Source of the DNA: a virus
IMG/VR virus record: IMGVR_UViG_3300044302_001176
Span: 1-34,745 of that record
Direction: 5' to 3' (one strand)
Length of the DNA: 34,745 nucleotides
How positions within the stretch are numbered: the stretch's first letter is position 1; each line of letters opens with the position of its first letter. Under the pieces are notes generated by a model. The model saw only the letters and a list, made by a program, of their open reading frames with translations. It ran no database searches and was not told the DNA's origin. Position numbers and translations under genes: made by a program. Positions 25,652 to 33,422 of the stretch are shown here, in pieces.

Positions 25652-25989
25652 GTTTTATAATCCTCAAACAATCCTGCTACAATACTTAAATCTACATCAT
25701 GTTGATAATATTTTGCATTAGGTGGTGTTTCGCTTACCATTACGGGGTTGTATGGTTTTTCAAACAATACTCTGTCGTATGGTATTTGATTATCCGCTAA
25801 CCATTCTTTAGTGGCCATAACCCAATCTAATGAGTTAGGTCTTTTACACCATATTGTTATTTGATGGTCATTCTTTTTTAACCACGTCATAAATTCTTTG
25901 ACATTAGCTAAAGGCCGTGCTCTTTCTACTTCAATGTAGTCTTTACATGGAGTACAAATTACTCCATCCATTCCAAATACTAGATTCAT
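25630..25989 (-). CDS. HAD-like protein lacking the nucleophilic Asp (119 aa)
   Basis: The N-terminus MNLVFGMDGVICT lines up with HAD motif I (hhhDhDGT/V), but the first Asp is Gly6, while Asp8 is kept. ARPLANVKEFMTWLKKNDHQ and ITIWCKRP correspond to the cap-side helix and motif II region (Ser/Thr of motif II not obvious), and KYYQHDVD could hold the acidic motif. Small HAD-like proteins of this length occur in many phages. Without the nucleophile it is likely non-catalytic or uses another residue. It overlaps the glycosyltransferase stop region by 4 bases. Confidence 0.7.
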   Translation of the reverse strand: MNLVFGMDGVICTPCKDYIEVERARPLANVKEFMTWLKKNDHQITIWCKRPNSLDWVMATKEWLADNQIPYDRVLFEKPYNPVMVSETPPNAKYYQHDVDLSIVAGLFEDYKTWAITQE

Positions 25990-27473
25990 TTCAATTCCTC
26001 ATTTATTTTAGATACCCAGTCAATCCATTTTTTACCTATAACTTCCCAGCTATAGTATTTTTTAGCATGTAATCTACCTGCTTTACCTGCTGCTATTCTT
26101 TTATCTGGGTTATTAAAATAATAGTCAAGCGCTTCGCATATAGCATTTTCTGAAGCTATAGCTCGTTGTGGGGCTGCTCTTGCAGGTGTGTCCCACCACA
26201 TATCTTTATAAGGTATTAATATACCTCTTTCACATATATCTGATTCTTCTAAGTAATCCCTCCCATTAGGATTAGCATCATTTTGATGACCACCTAAAGG
26301 AAACATAGGCACTTCTTCGTTCTTAGCATCTTCACATTTAACCAGTTCATATCCTGTAGTATAATTAGTTACACATATAGGCACTCCACATGACATAGCT
26401 TCTAACGTAGGTATTCCAAAGCCTTCTCCCGCAGTAGGTAAAACAAATACATCCATACAATTATATAAATTAGCCATGTCTTCTTCAGTGATTGCTTGTC
26501 CCATATCTAAAGTACCCATAAGGGGAGGTAGTAGATATTCTTCTAAACCATACTGTGCAGCAAAGTCTGGAAACTTCCAGCCCATAGCATCGTTCCAATC
26601 CATATGCAATATTAACTTAGTTTCATCAGGGGTTAGTTTGTTCTTCTGTACAAACTGAGCATATCCTTTTATCAACCGAGGTATGTTTTTTCTATGTTGG
26701 TTTCTTGCTACACAACCTACTACAAATGCATTAGGTTTATTCATGTCCTTACCATACTTAGGGTTCATTATAGGTTTGAATAATTTAGTATCTACTCCAT
26801 GTGGGATGTAAGTTGTATCATAATCAAAATCTTTCTTTAAACCTTGTTGACCATATTTAGACATGGCTACACCATAATCAATAGACTTCAACTGTTCACC
26901 CCATACGGGTATTGATGGTTCTCCATCATAAGGAATAATACAAGCTAATTTCCATGGAGGACCTCTAGCCATATCTTTATATGCTCTATTTAATAGTTCT
27001 GTTCTTTCTTTTCTACTTAGTATAACACCCTTCTCATTATACATTGGTAGTTGTACATGGGTTGGGTTTTTAGCATCAGTCATATGTTTAAACATTTGAA
27101 AGTCTAAATGTCCTAAAATTAAATCTGGTTTAAATCCTTTAACCCATTGTGGAAAAGATTTTTCTCCAAATTTTTCTTGACCCGGTGCTATAATTGGTAG
27201 ATTTTCAAATGTAGCTACCTTCTCAGTTTGACCTAAAGGCCAAGGGGTCTGCCATTTACTATGCACTGGGTTTTGACACCCACCATATCCTATATGATGT
27301 CCTTCTCTGTTTAATATAGCTGCTATATTTTTAGTGTTAGTTCCAAAACCTGTAGGAGCCCATGGGCTATCTGACACTGGCATAATTCTTAATTTGTCTT
27401 TTTTAGGTGTATCAAAATCCATATCACCTAATCTTTTACCTACTGTATTCTCGTTGTTACTTGCGAAATCCAT
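25986..27473 (-). CDS. GT4-family glycosyltransferase (GT-B fold, 495 aa)
   Basis: Transfers a sugar from an activated donor, probably onto virion or host-surface glycans. The N-terminal domain has the Gly-rich acceptor loop SPWAPTGFGTNTKNIA; the C-terminal domain begins with YIPHGVDTKLF, FVVGCVARNQHRKN, and has the EX7E donor motif at Glu350-Glu358 (GEGFGIPTLEAMSCGVP). A mostly charged 25-residue N-terminal tail precedes the fold. No membrane segment. Substrate unknown. Neighbours include HAD-like and small unknown genes, no sugar-nucleotide biosynthesis, so donors would come from the host. Virion glycan display or receptor masking are possible purposes. Confidence 0.9.
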   Translation of the reverse strand: MDFASNNENTVGKRLGDMDFDTPKKDKLRIMPVSDSPWAPTGFGTNTKNIAAILNREGHHIGYGGCQNPVHSKWQTPWPLGQTEKVATFENLPIIAPGQEKFGEKSFPQWVKGFKPDLILGHLDFQMFKHMTDAKNPTHVQLPMYNEKGVILSRKERTELLNRAYKDMARGPPWKLACIIPYDGEPSIPVWGEQLKSIDYGVAMSKYGQQGLKKDFDYDTTYIPHGVDTKLFKPIMNPKYGKDMNKPNAFVVGCVARNQHRKNIPRLIKGYAQFVQKNKLTPDETKLILHMDWNDAMGWKFPDFAAQYGLEEYLLPPLMGTLDMGQAITEEDMANLYNCMDVFVLPTAGEGFGIPTLEAMSCGVPICVTNYTTGYELVKCEDAKNEEVPMFPLGGHQNDANPNGRDYLEESDICERGILIPYKDMWWDTPARAAPQRAIASENAICEALDYYFNNPDKRIAAGKAGRLHAKKYYSWEVIGKKWIDWVSKINEELK

Positions 27474-27486
27474 ATATACCTCTCTT

Positions 27487-27681
27487 TTATTGCTTTATAG
27501 CTATAATATCTTTTTTATTAACAATAACGGTACCCTTTTCACCAGTTAGATAGACAAAATTATCATCATCATTCGTTATCATTCCTCTTCCTACTTTCGT
27601 TCTTTCTTCTTCTCGCCAAACCACTTTGACTTCTGCGTCTGACAAAAATGCAGACAACGGTTTATTTTCTTTTTCATCCAT
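27487..27681 (-). CDS. Small beta-barrel protein, possible Sm/LSm-like (64 aa)
   Basis: I chose the ATG at 27681 since GGGGGAAG lies upstream; an in-frame ATG at 27711 would add 11 residues. After a short tail the sequence has the order expected of an Sm-type barrel: AEVKVVWREE, a Gly in VGRGMITNDD, DNFVYLTGEKG and a closing GTVIVNKKDIIAIK, which recalls the Sm2 end (hRG-hh). At 64 residues it would be a minimal barrel. RNA binding would follow if true, but similar small barrels exist with other roles. It is the first gene behind the promoter at 27747-27757. Confidence 0.6.
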   Translation of the reverse strand: MDEKENKPLSAFLSDAEVKVVWREEERTKVGRGMITNDDDNFVYLTGEKGTVIVNKKDIIAIKQ

Positions 27682-27704
27682 TATATCACTTCCCCCTGAG
27701 GGTA

Positions 27705-27725
27705 GGAGCAGCAAACGTGCTGTCC
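27705..27725 (-). promoter_or_regulatory. Hairpin at predicted 5' end of the LSm-like/GT4 mRNA
   Basis: On the minus strand the 21 bases form a stem of 8 pairs with one bulged C and a CGTT loop. The predicted transcription start from the TATA box at 27747-27757 falls at about 27726, so the hairpin would be the very 5' end of the transcript, which could protect it or control access to the SD ~20 bases later. Confidence 0.35.
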
Positions 27726-27746
27726 TTATTATTAATTACACTCCAT

Positions 27747-27757
27747 AGTATTTAAAG
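27747..27757 (-). promoter_or_regulatory. Archaeal TATA element before the LSm-like gene
   Basis: CTTTAAATACT on the minus strand, preceded by GCAAAT, sits at the very end of the HNH gene. The start site would be near 27726, giving a ~45-base leader with a GGGGGAAG SD. It probably adds promoter input for the glycosyltransferase-primase genes. Confidence 0.45.
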
Positions 27758-28141
27758 ATTTGCCCTAATGTAAGTTATTACGTCTTTGAATTTGTTCTCA
27801 TCATACTTACTTCTACCGACATTAGTTATGCGAGAACATATCACAATATTATCTTTAGTATAATCTTCTCCACATCTCAGTCTATCCACACTGAGAGCAA
27901 GTGGGTGCCATGACACATTAGTCCACTCAGGGTCTAACGGAATATCTAACCAATAACATTTACCACCTTGTTTATTGTAAAATATATCTTTCAAATCATT
28001 TGCATCGAAATCTACTTTTTTAGGTATATAGTTAGGCTTCAATTTCTTTTGACCTGCATATCCTTTGGGACCAAAATCAGCACTCTTTTTTACATTATAC
28101 CATAGTCTACCGAACGGGTCATTATATTTTCTTGCTGGCAT
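27752..28141 (-). CDS. HNH endonuclease-like protein (129 aa)
   Basis: The ATG at 28141 overlaps the PolB stop (TAATG). The C-terminal half matches the HNH/endonuclease VII-like group: GGKCYWLDIPLD, HPLALSVDRL, YTKDNIVICSRITNVGR. These supply a Cys in place of the usual metal-binding pair, the SVDR acid and the Asn of the last motif. HNH proteins next to DNA polymerase can be homing enzymes, nicking enzymes or repair/packaging nucleases. The gene is not inserted inside PolB and has no intron signs, so a replication or host-DNA role is as likely as homing. Confidence 0.78.
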   Translation of the reverse strand: MPARKYNDPFGRLWYNVKKSADFGPKGYAGQKKLKPNYIPKKVDFDANDLKDIFYNKQGGKCYWLDIPLDPEWTNVSWHPLALSVDRLRCGEDYTKDNIVICSRITNVGRSKYDENKFKDVITYIRANL

Positions 28142-30375
28142 TATACCCACTCCGCTAAAGTTTGTTGGCTCTTGTCTAAAAGTGTTATCGGTGGTTTCTT
28201 TTTAACCATGTCTTTCAGATTGAACTTAGTTAATAGATTACTTATGGTATCCCAATAGTATGTGATATCTATTTCTTCTATTGAATGTATAGTTTCTTTG
28301 AGTTTATAACCTTCTTTAGTTTTAGCATAGAAGTAAGTAGTACCAACTGATGGGTCTATACCTATTTCTTTACCTAAGTTAGATAATGTTACCGTCAAAT
28401 CAGTATCTGATTTATATTCATCATACCCTCGATTCATGCTTCTACGCATAATAAAGTCATCTAATACATATTCATCAAGATTATATAACTTATCGACAAA
28501 GGAACTTGTAACGGTGTTATTTAACCGAGCATCAGATAATTTATCTAACACCTTATTATAGAATTTAGAGCGGCTCTTTGATTTAAAAGTGCTGCCATGT
28601 TTCGTAACACTACCATCCAAATTACGTAATATATAATTACCAACCTGAATCCACACACCCTCATCATATTCATCTTTATCCATATCTATATGAACAGACT
28701 CACATCGCCCATCGAGTTTATATTCTAACAATTTACGTAATCTGTTAGTTAACCATCGTTCGTCAACATCCACATTAGTATTAATCCCATCTGTATGTAC
28801 ATATACCACAGCATCTTCTCCATATCTGCTACGGATGATATCGACCGCTGAAAGAATGAGGAACCGCGCCATCGCGGTGATAGTAATACCCACAGCCATA
28901 TCACCGTAAGTAATGTAAGGATTAGCGTTTGCACCATAGAAAGTATTCACCATTATTTTAAGAGCATCGGACTTACTCTTGTCCTCTTTAGTCTTACCAG
29001 CTTTATAAGGTTTACGCATCTCTTTAAATGTAGAACACATATCATAAAGACAACTGTTCTTATTTCTATCTATCTTTATCATCAATCTCTTATTAACCTT
29101 ATTATCAGGAATATAGAGGATTCCATCCTTAAACTCTATATCTGTGGTATACTCATCATAGCCCACAATTCTAGTCGTATCAGGCCCTAAGTTTAGAGCC
29201 ATCGCTATAGAGGGATAATATGAACTAAAATCTATTTTATAGTTCTTAGCTTCAAAGCCCGGCCTATACAATTGTATGTGTGCAGCTTGGTAGTTACCCT
29301 TATCAAATCTAAATATACCAGTATGACGCTCTTTGTTTCTATCAAGCGCTACTATGCCCTGCTCAAATAGAGCCCTGCCCTGTAGAATTTTCGTAATGTA
29401 GCTACTGGGGGCGTTTATATAGGTTGCTAAGGGGACACTGAGTGTCTCTGCTACGTATTGTATTTGTGGAAAGTAGTGGTTATACATGAACAACGTGCAA
29501 TCCACATCAGATAGAACGTAGTCTTCGATTTCTTGTAGCGAGTAGTCCATAAGGGTTTTGCTACCGAAGTCGAGCTCAATTGGATTGAGCCCAAATGCTT
29601 GAGATACCTGCTTTAGACCACGAGGCAAGCCAGACAAAGAATAGTCCAACCGTGCCCAGCGAAGGAGGTCGAGTATTACTCGGCCACCAGCAGCCATCTT
29701 TAGTTCACGTTGGTCCTTAGGGTCTTCAAAGCCCCAGCTAGACCCATCTCGATTGAGATGTTTTTTGTATTGGGTTTCGTTTATATGATTATAGCGGACT
29801 CTATGGAGAATTTGTGGAATATCATAACCCACAAGATTCCACCCCGTAATAATATCAGGGTCATAGTCTTGTACAAAATTTGCGAAGTCCCATAAAAGTT
29901 GTTTATCATCTTGATTCTCATTATCCCATAGGAAGACTTTGCGCTCTCCGGTGGAACAGACAATGCCAATTGCTACAACAGGATATTTTTCTCCAAAAGG
30001 AAAAGTCCCGTCAGGGGAGTGTGTTTCTATATCAAACACAAGGCATTTAACTTCTTTGTCGTTAGGGTAATTGTTAAAGAACGTTGGGTGTTCAATACAT
30101 AACCTTTCGAGTAAAGTTTCTCTTCCACCATCAAAAAGTGCGTGAGTAGGAATGTGGTCCCTACCCGGTGTATATTTGTGCTTTTTTAGGTTGACAGTTT
30201 TATCAGAGCCTATAAGCTTCTTAGTCTCCCCAGTGTCATCCTCAGTATAAAAGTATGGTGTGAACGGAGACTTAACAGCCTCAGCCTGACCATTCCTATA
30301 CATCTTAACCATCAAAGAATTATCTTTAAGATTTATTGTGCGTTTGTTAATACTAGCAATTAGGGGAACTTTCAT
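28141..30375 (-). CDS. polB: Family B DNA polymerase with 3'-5' exonuclease
   Basis: Replicates viral DNA. Exonuclease motifs: ExoI FDIE (Asp115, Glu117), ExoII ITGWNLVGYD (Asn180, Asp185), ExoIII YVLSDVD (Tyr286, Asp290). Polymerase motifs: A DFSSYYPSI (Asp382), B KIMVNTFYG (Lys473), C YVHTDG (Tyr525, Asp529). In motif C the first Asp of the common DTD is His527; the second, metal-binding Asp529 is kept. At 744 residues it is shorter than cellular PolB. Upstream is an 81-residue protein (4-base overlap), downstream an HNH gene (TAATG). No terminal-protein signature was noticed, and a primase is present, so RNA/DNA-primed synthesis is likely. Confidence 0.95.
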   Translation of the reverse strand: MKVPLIASINKRTINLKDNSLMVKMYRNGQAEAVKSPFTPYFYTEDDTGETKKLIGSDKTVNLKKHKYTPGRDHIPTHALFDGGRETLLERLCIEHPTFFNNYPNDKEVKCLVFDIETHSPDGTFPFGEKYPVVAIGIVCSTGERKVFLWDNENQDDKQLLWDFANFVQDYDPDIITGWNLVGYDIPQILHRVRYNHINETQYKKHLNRDGSSWGFEDPKDQRELKMAAGGRVILDLLRWARLDYSLSGLPRGLKQVSQAFGLNPIELDFGSKTLMDYSLQEIEDYVLSDVDCTLFMYNHYFPQIQYVAETLSVPLATYINAPSSYITKILQGRALFEQGIVALDRNKERHTGIFRFDKGNYQAAHIQLYRPGFEAKNYKIDFSSYYPSIAMALNLGPDTTRIVGYDEYTTDIEFKDGILYIPDNKVNKRLMIKIDRNKNSCLYDMCSTFKEMRKPYKAGKTKEDKSKSDALKIMVNTFYGANANPYITYGDMAVGITITAMARFLILSAVDIIRSRYGEDAVVYVHTDGINTNVDVDERWLTNRLRKLLEYKLDGRCESVHIDMDKDEYDEGVWIQVGNYILRNLDGSVTKHGSTFKSKSRSKFYNKVLDKLSDARLNNTVTSSFVDKLYNLDEYVLDDFIMRRSMNRGYDEYKSDTDLTVTLSNLGKEIGIDPSVGTTYFYAKTKEGYKLKETIHSIEEIDITYYWDTISNLLTKFNLKDMVKKKPPITLLDKSQQTLAEWV

Positions 30376-30617
30376 TCCACCCTCTTAATTTCATCTTCTT
30401 TTTTTATTTCCCACATCTTAATAAGAGTGTTAGCATCTTGTATAGCTTTACCCCATGCTCGGTGTATTCGTGCAGCTGTATCATCGTCTCCTTTTATCTC
30501 AGGTTCTAAATGAGCTGACATATCATAGTGGTAATCACTACATAATTTTAACATTTCAATCCACTGCTCTCTTTCGTCATCTGTGTTAACTGTGAGTTTT
30601 TTAATATCTACAGTCAT
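30372..30617 (-). CDS. Small helical protein, unknown (81 aa)
   Basis: Acidic and helical (DEREQWIEMLKLCSDYHYD, DDTAARIHRAWGKAIQDANT, LIKMWEIKKEDEIKRVE). It overlaps MazG upstream by one base and PolB downstream by four, so it is translated with the replication genes. No family recognised; a polymerase accessory role is only a guess from position. Confidence 0.7.
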   Translation of the reverse strand: MTVDIKKLTVNTDDEREQWIEMLKLCSDYHYDMSAHLEPEIKGDDDTAARIHRAWGKAIQDANTLIKMWEIKKEDEIKRVE

Positions 30618-30937
30618 TAGTTCTCCTGATGGTAAGCTTCCATGTCTTCCTTAGACATTCTATTGAATAATTTATCCATATTATTTACCATCAACTCAGA
30701 TAATTTTATATCATATACGTCACATAATCGTGTAAGATACCATAAAACATCACCCATCTCGTCTATAATGAGGTCTGTGTTGTCTATTCTGTCTCTTATC
30801 TCTTTTTTAAATGCTCCACCGACTTCACCGGCTTCATTCATTAAACCTATCATTAGGTATTCTTTTTCTCTACGTTTAGGATACTTCGCAGTTTTGCGAG
30901 TAAAATCCGTGTAGGTAGTTTCTATTCCTTTTACCAT
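30617..30937 (-). CDS. mazG: MazG-like nucleoside triphosphate pyrophosphohydrolase
   Basis: The 106-residue all-helical protein has the metal-binding ExxE motif NEAGEVGG (Glu35, Glu38) and the ExxD motif DEMGDVLWYLTRL (Glu60, Asp63), as in single-domain MazG/dUTPase-like enzymes. These hydrolyse (d)NTPs to monophosphates and pyrophosphate, or alter alarmone levels; phage copies are frequent. It lies between aIF1A (7-base overlap) and the PolB accessory gene. It may clean damaged nucleotides or adjust pools together with RNR. Substrate unknown. Confidence 0.88.
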   Translation of the reverse strand: MVKGIETTYTDFTRKTAKYPKRREKEYLMIGLMNEAGEVGGAFKKEIRDRIDNTDLIIDEMGDVLWYLTRLCDVYDIKLSELMVNNMDKLFNRMSKEDMEAYHQEN

Positions 30938-31245
30938 ATGTTTAACTCCTCTGGTATTTTTGATTGTATATTCTTTCTCTCAGTAGGGAGATACCTGTAT
31001 ACTAAGTCAGCTTTCTGGTCGCTCTGTATAATCCACGGTTTAACTATAATTAAATCGTTCTCTCTACACCACATTCTTTTTTTCAGTTTACCACCAATCC
31101 TAATCATGCGGGTTTTCTTATCAGCACAAAGGGCTCTCATTCTAGAACCCCCTGACATCTCTATGACTACAGCAAACATCTCATCTCGCTTAGGTAATCT
31201 ACTTCTTTTGAAAGTATTCTCTGACTGCTTTTTCTTCTTCGTCAT
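30931..31245 (-). CDS. eif1a: Archaeal translation initiation factor aIF1A (viral copy)
   Basis: The protein (104 aa) is a clear aIF1A: a basic N-terminal tail, RSRLPKRDEMFAVVIEMSG, then the OB-fold core GGSRMRALCADKKTRMIRIG, GKLKKRMWCRENDLIIVKPW and IIQSDQKADLVYRYLPTE, in the same order as Methanocaldococcus aIF1A. aIF1A binds the A site of the small ribosomal subunit and, with aIF1, helps start selection. It lies between the helicase (47-base overlap) and MazG. The gene is strong evidence for an archaeal host and suggests that the virus adjusts host translation initiation. All core elements are kept, so it probably functions. Confidence 0.93.
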   Translation of the reverse strand: MTKKKKQSENTFKRSRLPKRDEMFAVVIEMSGGSRMRALCADKKTRMIRIGGKLKKRMWCRENDLIIVKPWIIQSDQKADLVYRYLPTERKNIQSKIPEELNIW

Positions 31246-32671
31246 TGTAATCTCCTTCTGCGTTTAGTAAAAATGTTTCATAGTCTTTTATCTTTGCATC
31301 CTTTGCGGTCTTAAAAATTTTATCATAGTCTGCTGACTTGACTTCTACCGCACTCTTTGCTCTCTCACCCAGTTCAATATTGTCCCCAGTAAACGGGTCA
31401 ACAATCTTAATACTGCTACAATTGCTCCTAATGTATTCATCAGATACTTCAGACCAATTCTTTCTAACAAACTCTTTCGTTTCTTCAATTAAATCACTCC
31501 AATTTATTTTTGCTACTGGTTCGTTGATTAGAGGACTCTTAAAATATAAAGTTCTCTTACCATCATCCTCACTCTCTAAGAAACCAGTCATTAACAACCC
31601 TGTTATTACTGGTCTCAGTTTAGTAAAGGGTAAACCTGCTGCCTTTGCAGCTTTTTTCATCTCTCCTTCAGACATTTTGACAGTGTCACTATCTGCGAAA
31701 CCAAACTTATCTAACCTTGTGTCTGGGAACAATTTTAATATATCCGTTCCATGACTCGGCATATGTAAACACTCTTCAACAAATGAGTTGAGATATATTC
31801 TCAGCCCAAGCCAGTTATGTTTGGGTGACACTAAACCATATGTTACACCATCTTTCTCTACTTTAGTTATTTCATTAGGATAAAATCTAGCTATTGCATT
31901 GATTAATCTTAATAAATACTGAACCTTTGAACGAGACACAGGAAAGGCTGAAGGTATAGCGTCAAATAAAAATGGTGCACATGGGTTTTTTAACTCAGTT
32001 GCACCATCATCATCTCTTTCTCTAATAGCATCAAGAATATGTTCTTTCAATGCTTCTATTTCTTCATCACCCATAGATGACATAGTTGTCTTTGGTAATG
32101 CTGAGTGCATTAGTTTATGTTTCAATACTAGTTCTGTCTGTTTGACAGTTGGATTAGTATGCATTATCATACACCTACGTTCTAACTCAGCATCAAACAT
32201 AGCTGAACCTTTATCATTCTCTACGGCAACTGCCATCAAAACATATTTAGGTTCTAACCATTGTGTGACTGAAGCTTTGATTGTTACATCTGTTTTCTTT
32301 CTGGTAGCTGTTCTACCATCTGCCCAAGTCTTAATTATTTCCATTACACCCTCAGGTATCTTCTGTGCTTCAGGTATAGCTACGAATCTAGCATTATTAA
32401 TTGCTTCTTCATCATACCATATAGCTGTCTCAGACATATGTTCAACAGTATATATGTATTTATCAGGTAATAAATTACCTATCGCTTCCATCAATACGGT
32501 TTTACCTGTCCCACTATATGCTTTGATACAGAAATTAGTATCAGATAGTAAATAAGATAGGCTCGTAGTTAATGCTAATGCATCTTCTCCTAATATAGGA
32601 AATAGTGTCCCATCTTTCTTTTTTGCATTGTGGAAATATCTCAATAAATCATATATTTCAAATCTTTTCAT
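31199..32671 (-). CDS. AAA+ ATPase, probable replicative helicase (490 aa)
   Basis: Likely unwinds or loads at viral origins. Walker A is AYSGTGKT (Lys57), Walker B reads FVAIPEA (Pro100 stands where Asp is usual; Glu101 is kept), then a GRTATRKKTDV hairpin region, sensor 1 LMAVAVEND (Asn152) and an arginine finger AELERR (Arg165/166). The C-terminal ~250 residues look like winged-helix and helical tails (KKAAKAAGLPFTKLRPVI). I chose the ATG at 32671, overlapping the stop of the membrane peptide. A GTG at 32680 would add three residues. It resembles MCM/other AAA+ viral ATPases but I cannot place it in one family. Confidence 0.75.
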   Translation of the reverse strand: MKRFEIYDLLRYFHNAKKKDGTLFPILGEDALALTTSLSYLLSDTNFCIKAYSGTGKTVLMEAIGNLLPDKYIYTVEHMSETAIWYDEEAINNARFVAIPEAQKIPEGVMEIIKTWADGRTATRKKTDVTIKASVTQWLEPKYVLMAVAVENDKGSAMFDAELERRCMIMHTNPTVKQTELVLKHKLMHSALPKTTMSSMGDEEIEALKEHILDAIRERDDDGATELKNPCAPFLFDAIPSAFPVSRSKVQYLLRLINAIARFYPNEITKVEKDGVTYGLVSPKHNWLGLRIYLNSFVEECLHMPSHGTDILKLFPDTRLDKFGFADSDTVKMSEGEMKKAAKAAGLPFTKLRPVITGLLMTGFLESEDDGKRTLYFKSPLINEPVAKINWSDLIEETKEFVRKNWSEVSDEYIRSNCSSIKIVDPFTGDNIELGERAKSAVEVKSADYDKIFKTAKDAKIKDYETFLLNAEGDYNDEEEKAVREYFQKK

Positions 32672-32760
32672 TTCGTGCACTTCCTATATAATACATAGAA
32701 GAAACCTAATACTGGACCATCCAATATAAATATTATTGTTAGGTATTCTATTAAATCCAT
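32668..32760 (-). CDS. 30-residue single-pass membrane peptide
   Basis: The frame MDLIEYLTIIFILDGPVLGF ends YVLYRKCTK. It is one hydrophobic helix with a basic end. Its start overlaps the end of the ssDNA-binding protein gene and its TGA overlaps the helicase ATG, so it sits in a coupled row of genes and is probably real. Its topology would leave the basic C-terminus inside. Role unknown; membrane attachment of the replication complex or a small toxin/exit function are open. Confidence 0.55.
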   Translation of the reverse strand: MDLIEYLTIIFILDGPVLGFFYVLYRKCTK

Positions 32761-33422
32761 ACTTCCCTCGCATTTACTAGATTGAGTATGTTGTGCTCAC
32801 ACAACTTGACTGCATACTTTTTGAGTTCCTTTTCTTCGATAGCTGGAAACCTATCCTTTAATAATAAAAATAAATCTATCATTGTAATTGGTTGTCCATC
32901 TTTGTCCTTTAGGAATTCAGCTACCTCTTCGGGTATAACCCACCTATATTTCTGTTCTTCACTGTTGGTTAAGTTAGGTCTAAACTTTTCCTCTACAAAC
33001 ATTTCATTATCAGTTTTCTTCACAACATATCCGTTAGTTTCTCTACCAAATGTAGTTGTAACCTTACCTTTCTCAAATTCAAAAACGAGGTCAGTAGGGT
33101 TTATTCCCTCTTCGATAAGCTGAGAGAATATCTTCTGACACTCAGTATGAGATGCAATAGTAAGAGTTAGGTGTTTCACTTCTTTCATTTCACTAATGTA
33201 TATACCATAAGTAAATTCATTAATCTTAGGTGTTCCATTCTTACAGAAGACACACTCTGCTTCCTTTGCCCAACACTTATTGCGTTTCTTTGTAGTAGGA
33301 TTCCAATGTTTGACCCTATGTATAGGAGCTATAAAGGCAAACTGCCCCAAAGCTTTCATTGAGTCTAGTAACCACACTCTTGAACTTCGGGGTGATTGTA
33401 TCCAATCTTCGTATTCACTCAT
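32751..33422 (-). CDS. gp32-like single-stranded DNA-binding protein, probable
   Basis: The 223-residue protein has an N-terminal region with strands (LGQFAFIAPIHRVKHWNP) and a His/Cys cluster KHW...KCWAKEAECVFCKNG (H-x10-C-x6-C-x2-C), similar to the zinc site of T4 gp32 and related phage SSBs. Strands GIYISEMKEVKHLTLTIAS and LVFEFEKGKVTTTFG follow, as in an OB fold with a dimer helix, then an acidic-basic helical C-terminus. It lies just upstream of the helicase and overlaps Hsp20 by four bases. Without a structure comparison the family call is only moderate, but the location strongly suggests replication. Confidence 0.62.
   Translation of the reverse strand: MSEYEDWIQSPRSSRVWLLDSMKALGQFAFIAPIHRVKHWNPTTKKRNKCWAKEAECVFCKNGTPKINEFTYGIYISEMKEVKHLTLTIASHTECQKIFSQLIEEGINPTDLVFEFEKGKVTTTFGRETNGYVVKKTDNEMFVEEKFRPNLTNSEEQKYRWVIPEEVAEFLKDKDGQPITMIDLFLLLKDRFPAIEEKELKKYAVKLCEHNILNLVNAREVWI

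Noticed and set aside
31338-31754. 138-residue open frame on the plus strand opposite the AAA+ ATPase
   Set aside because: Hydrophobic Ser/Leu-rich translation typical of antisense to a charged protein; the minus-strand gene has clear AAA+ motifs.
32142-32555. 137-residue plus-strand frame opposite the ATPase
   Set aside because: Antisense shadow with no SD; covers the Walker motifs of the real gene.
32685-32692. TATATAAT before the helicase as a promoter
   Set aside because: It lies only ~18 bases before the helicase ATG and inside the membrane peptide codons; distance is too short for archaeal initiation.
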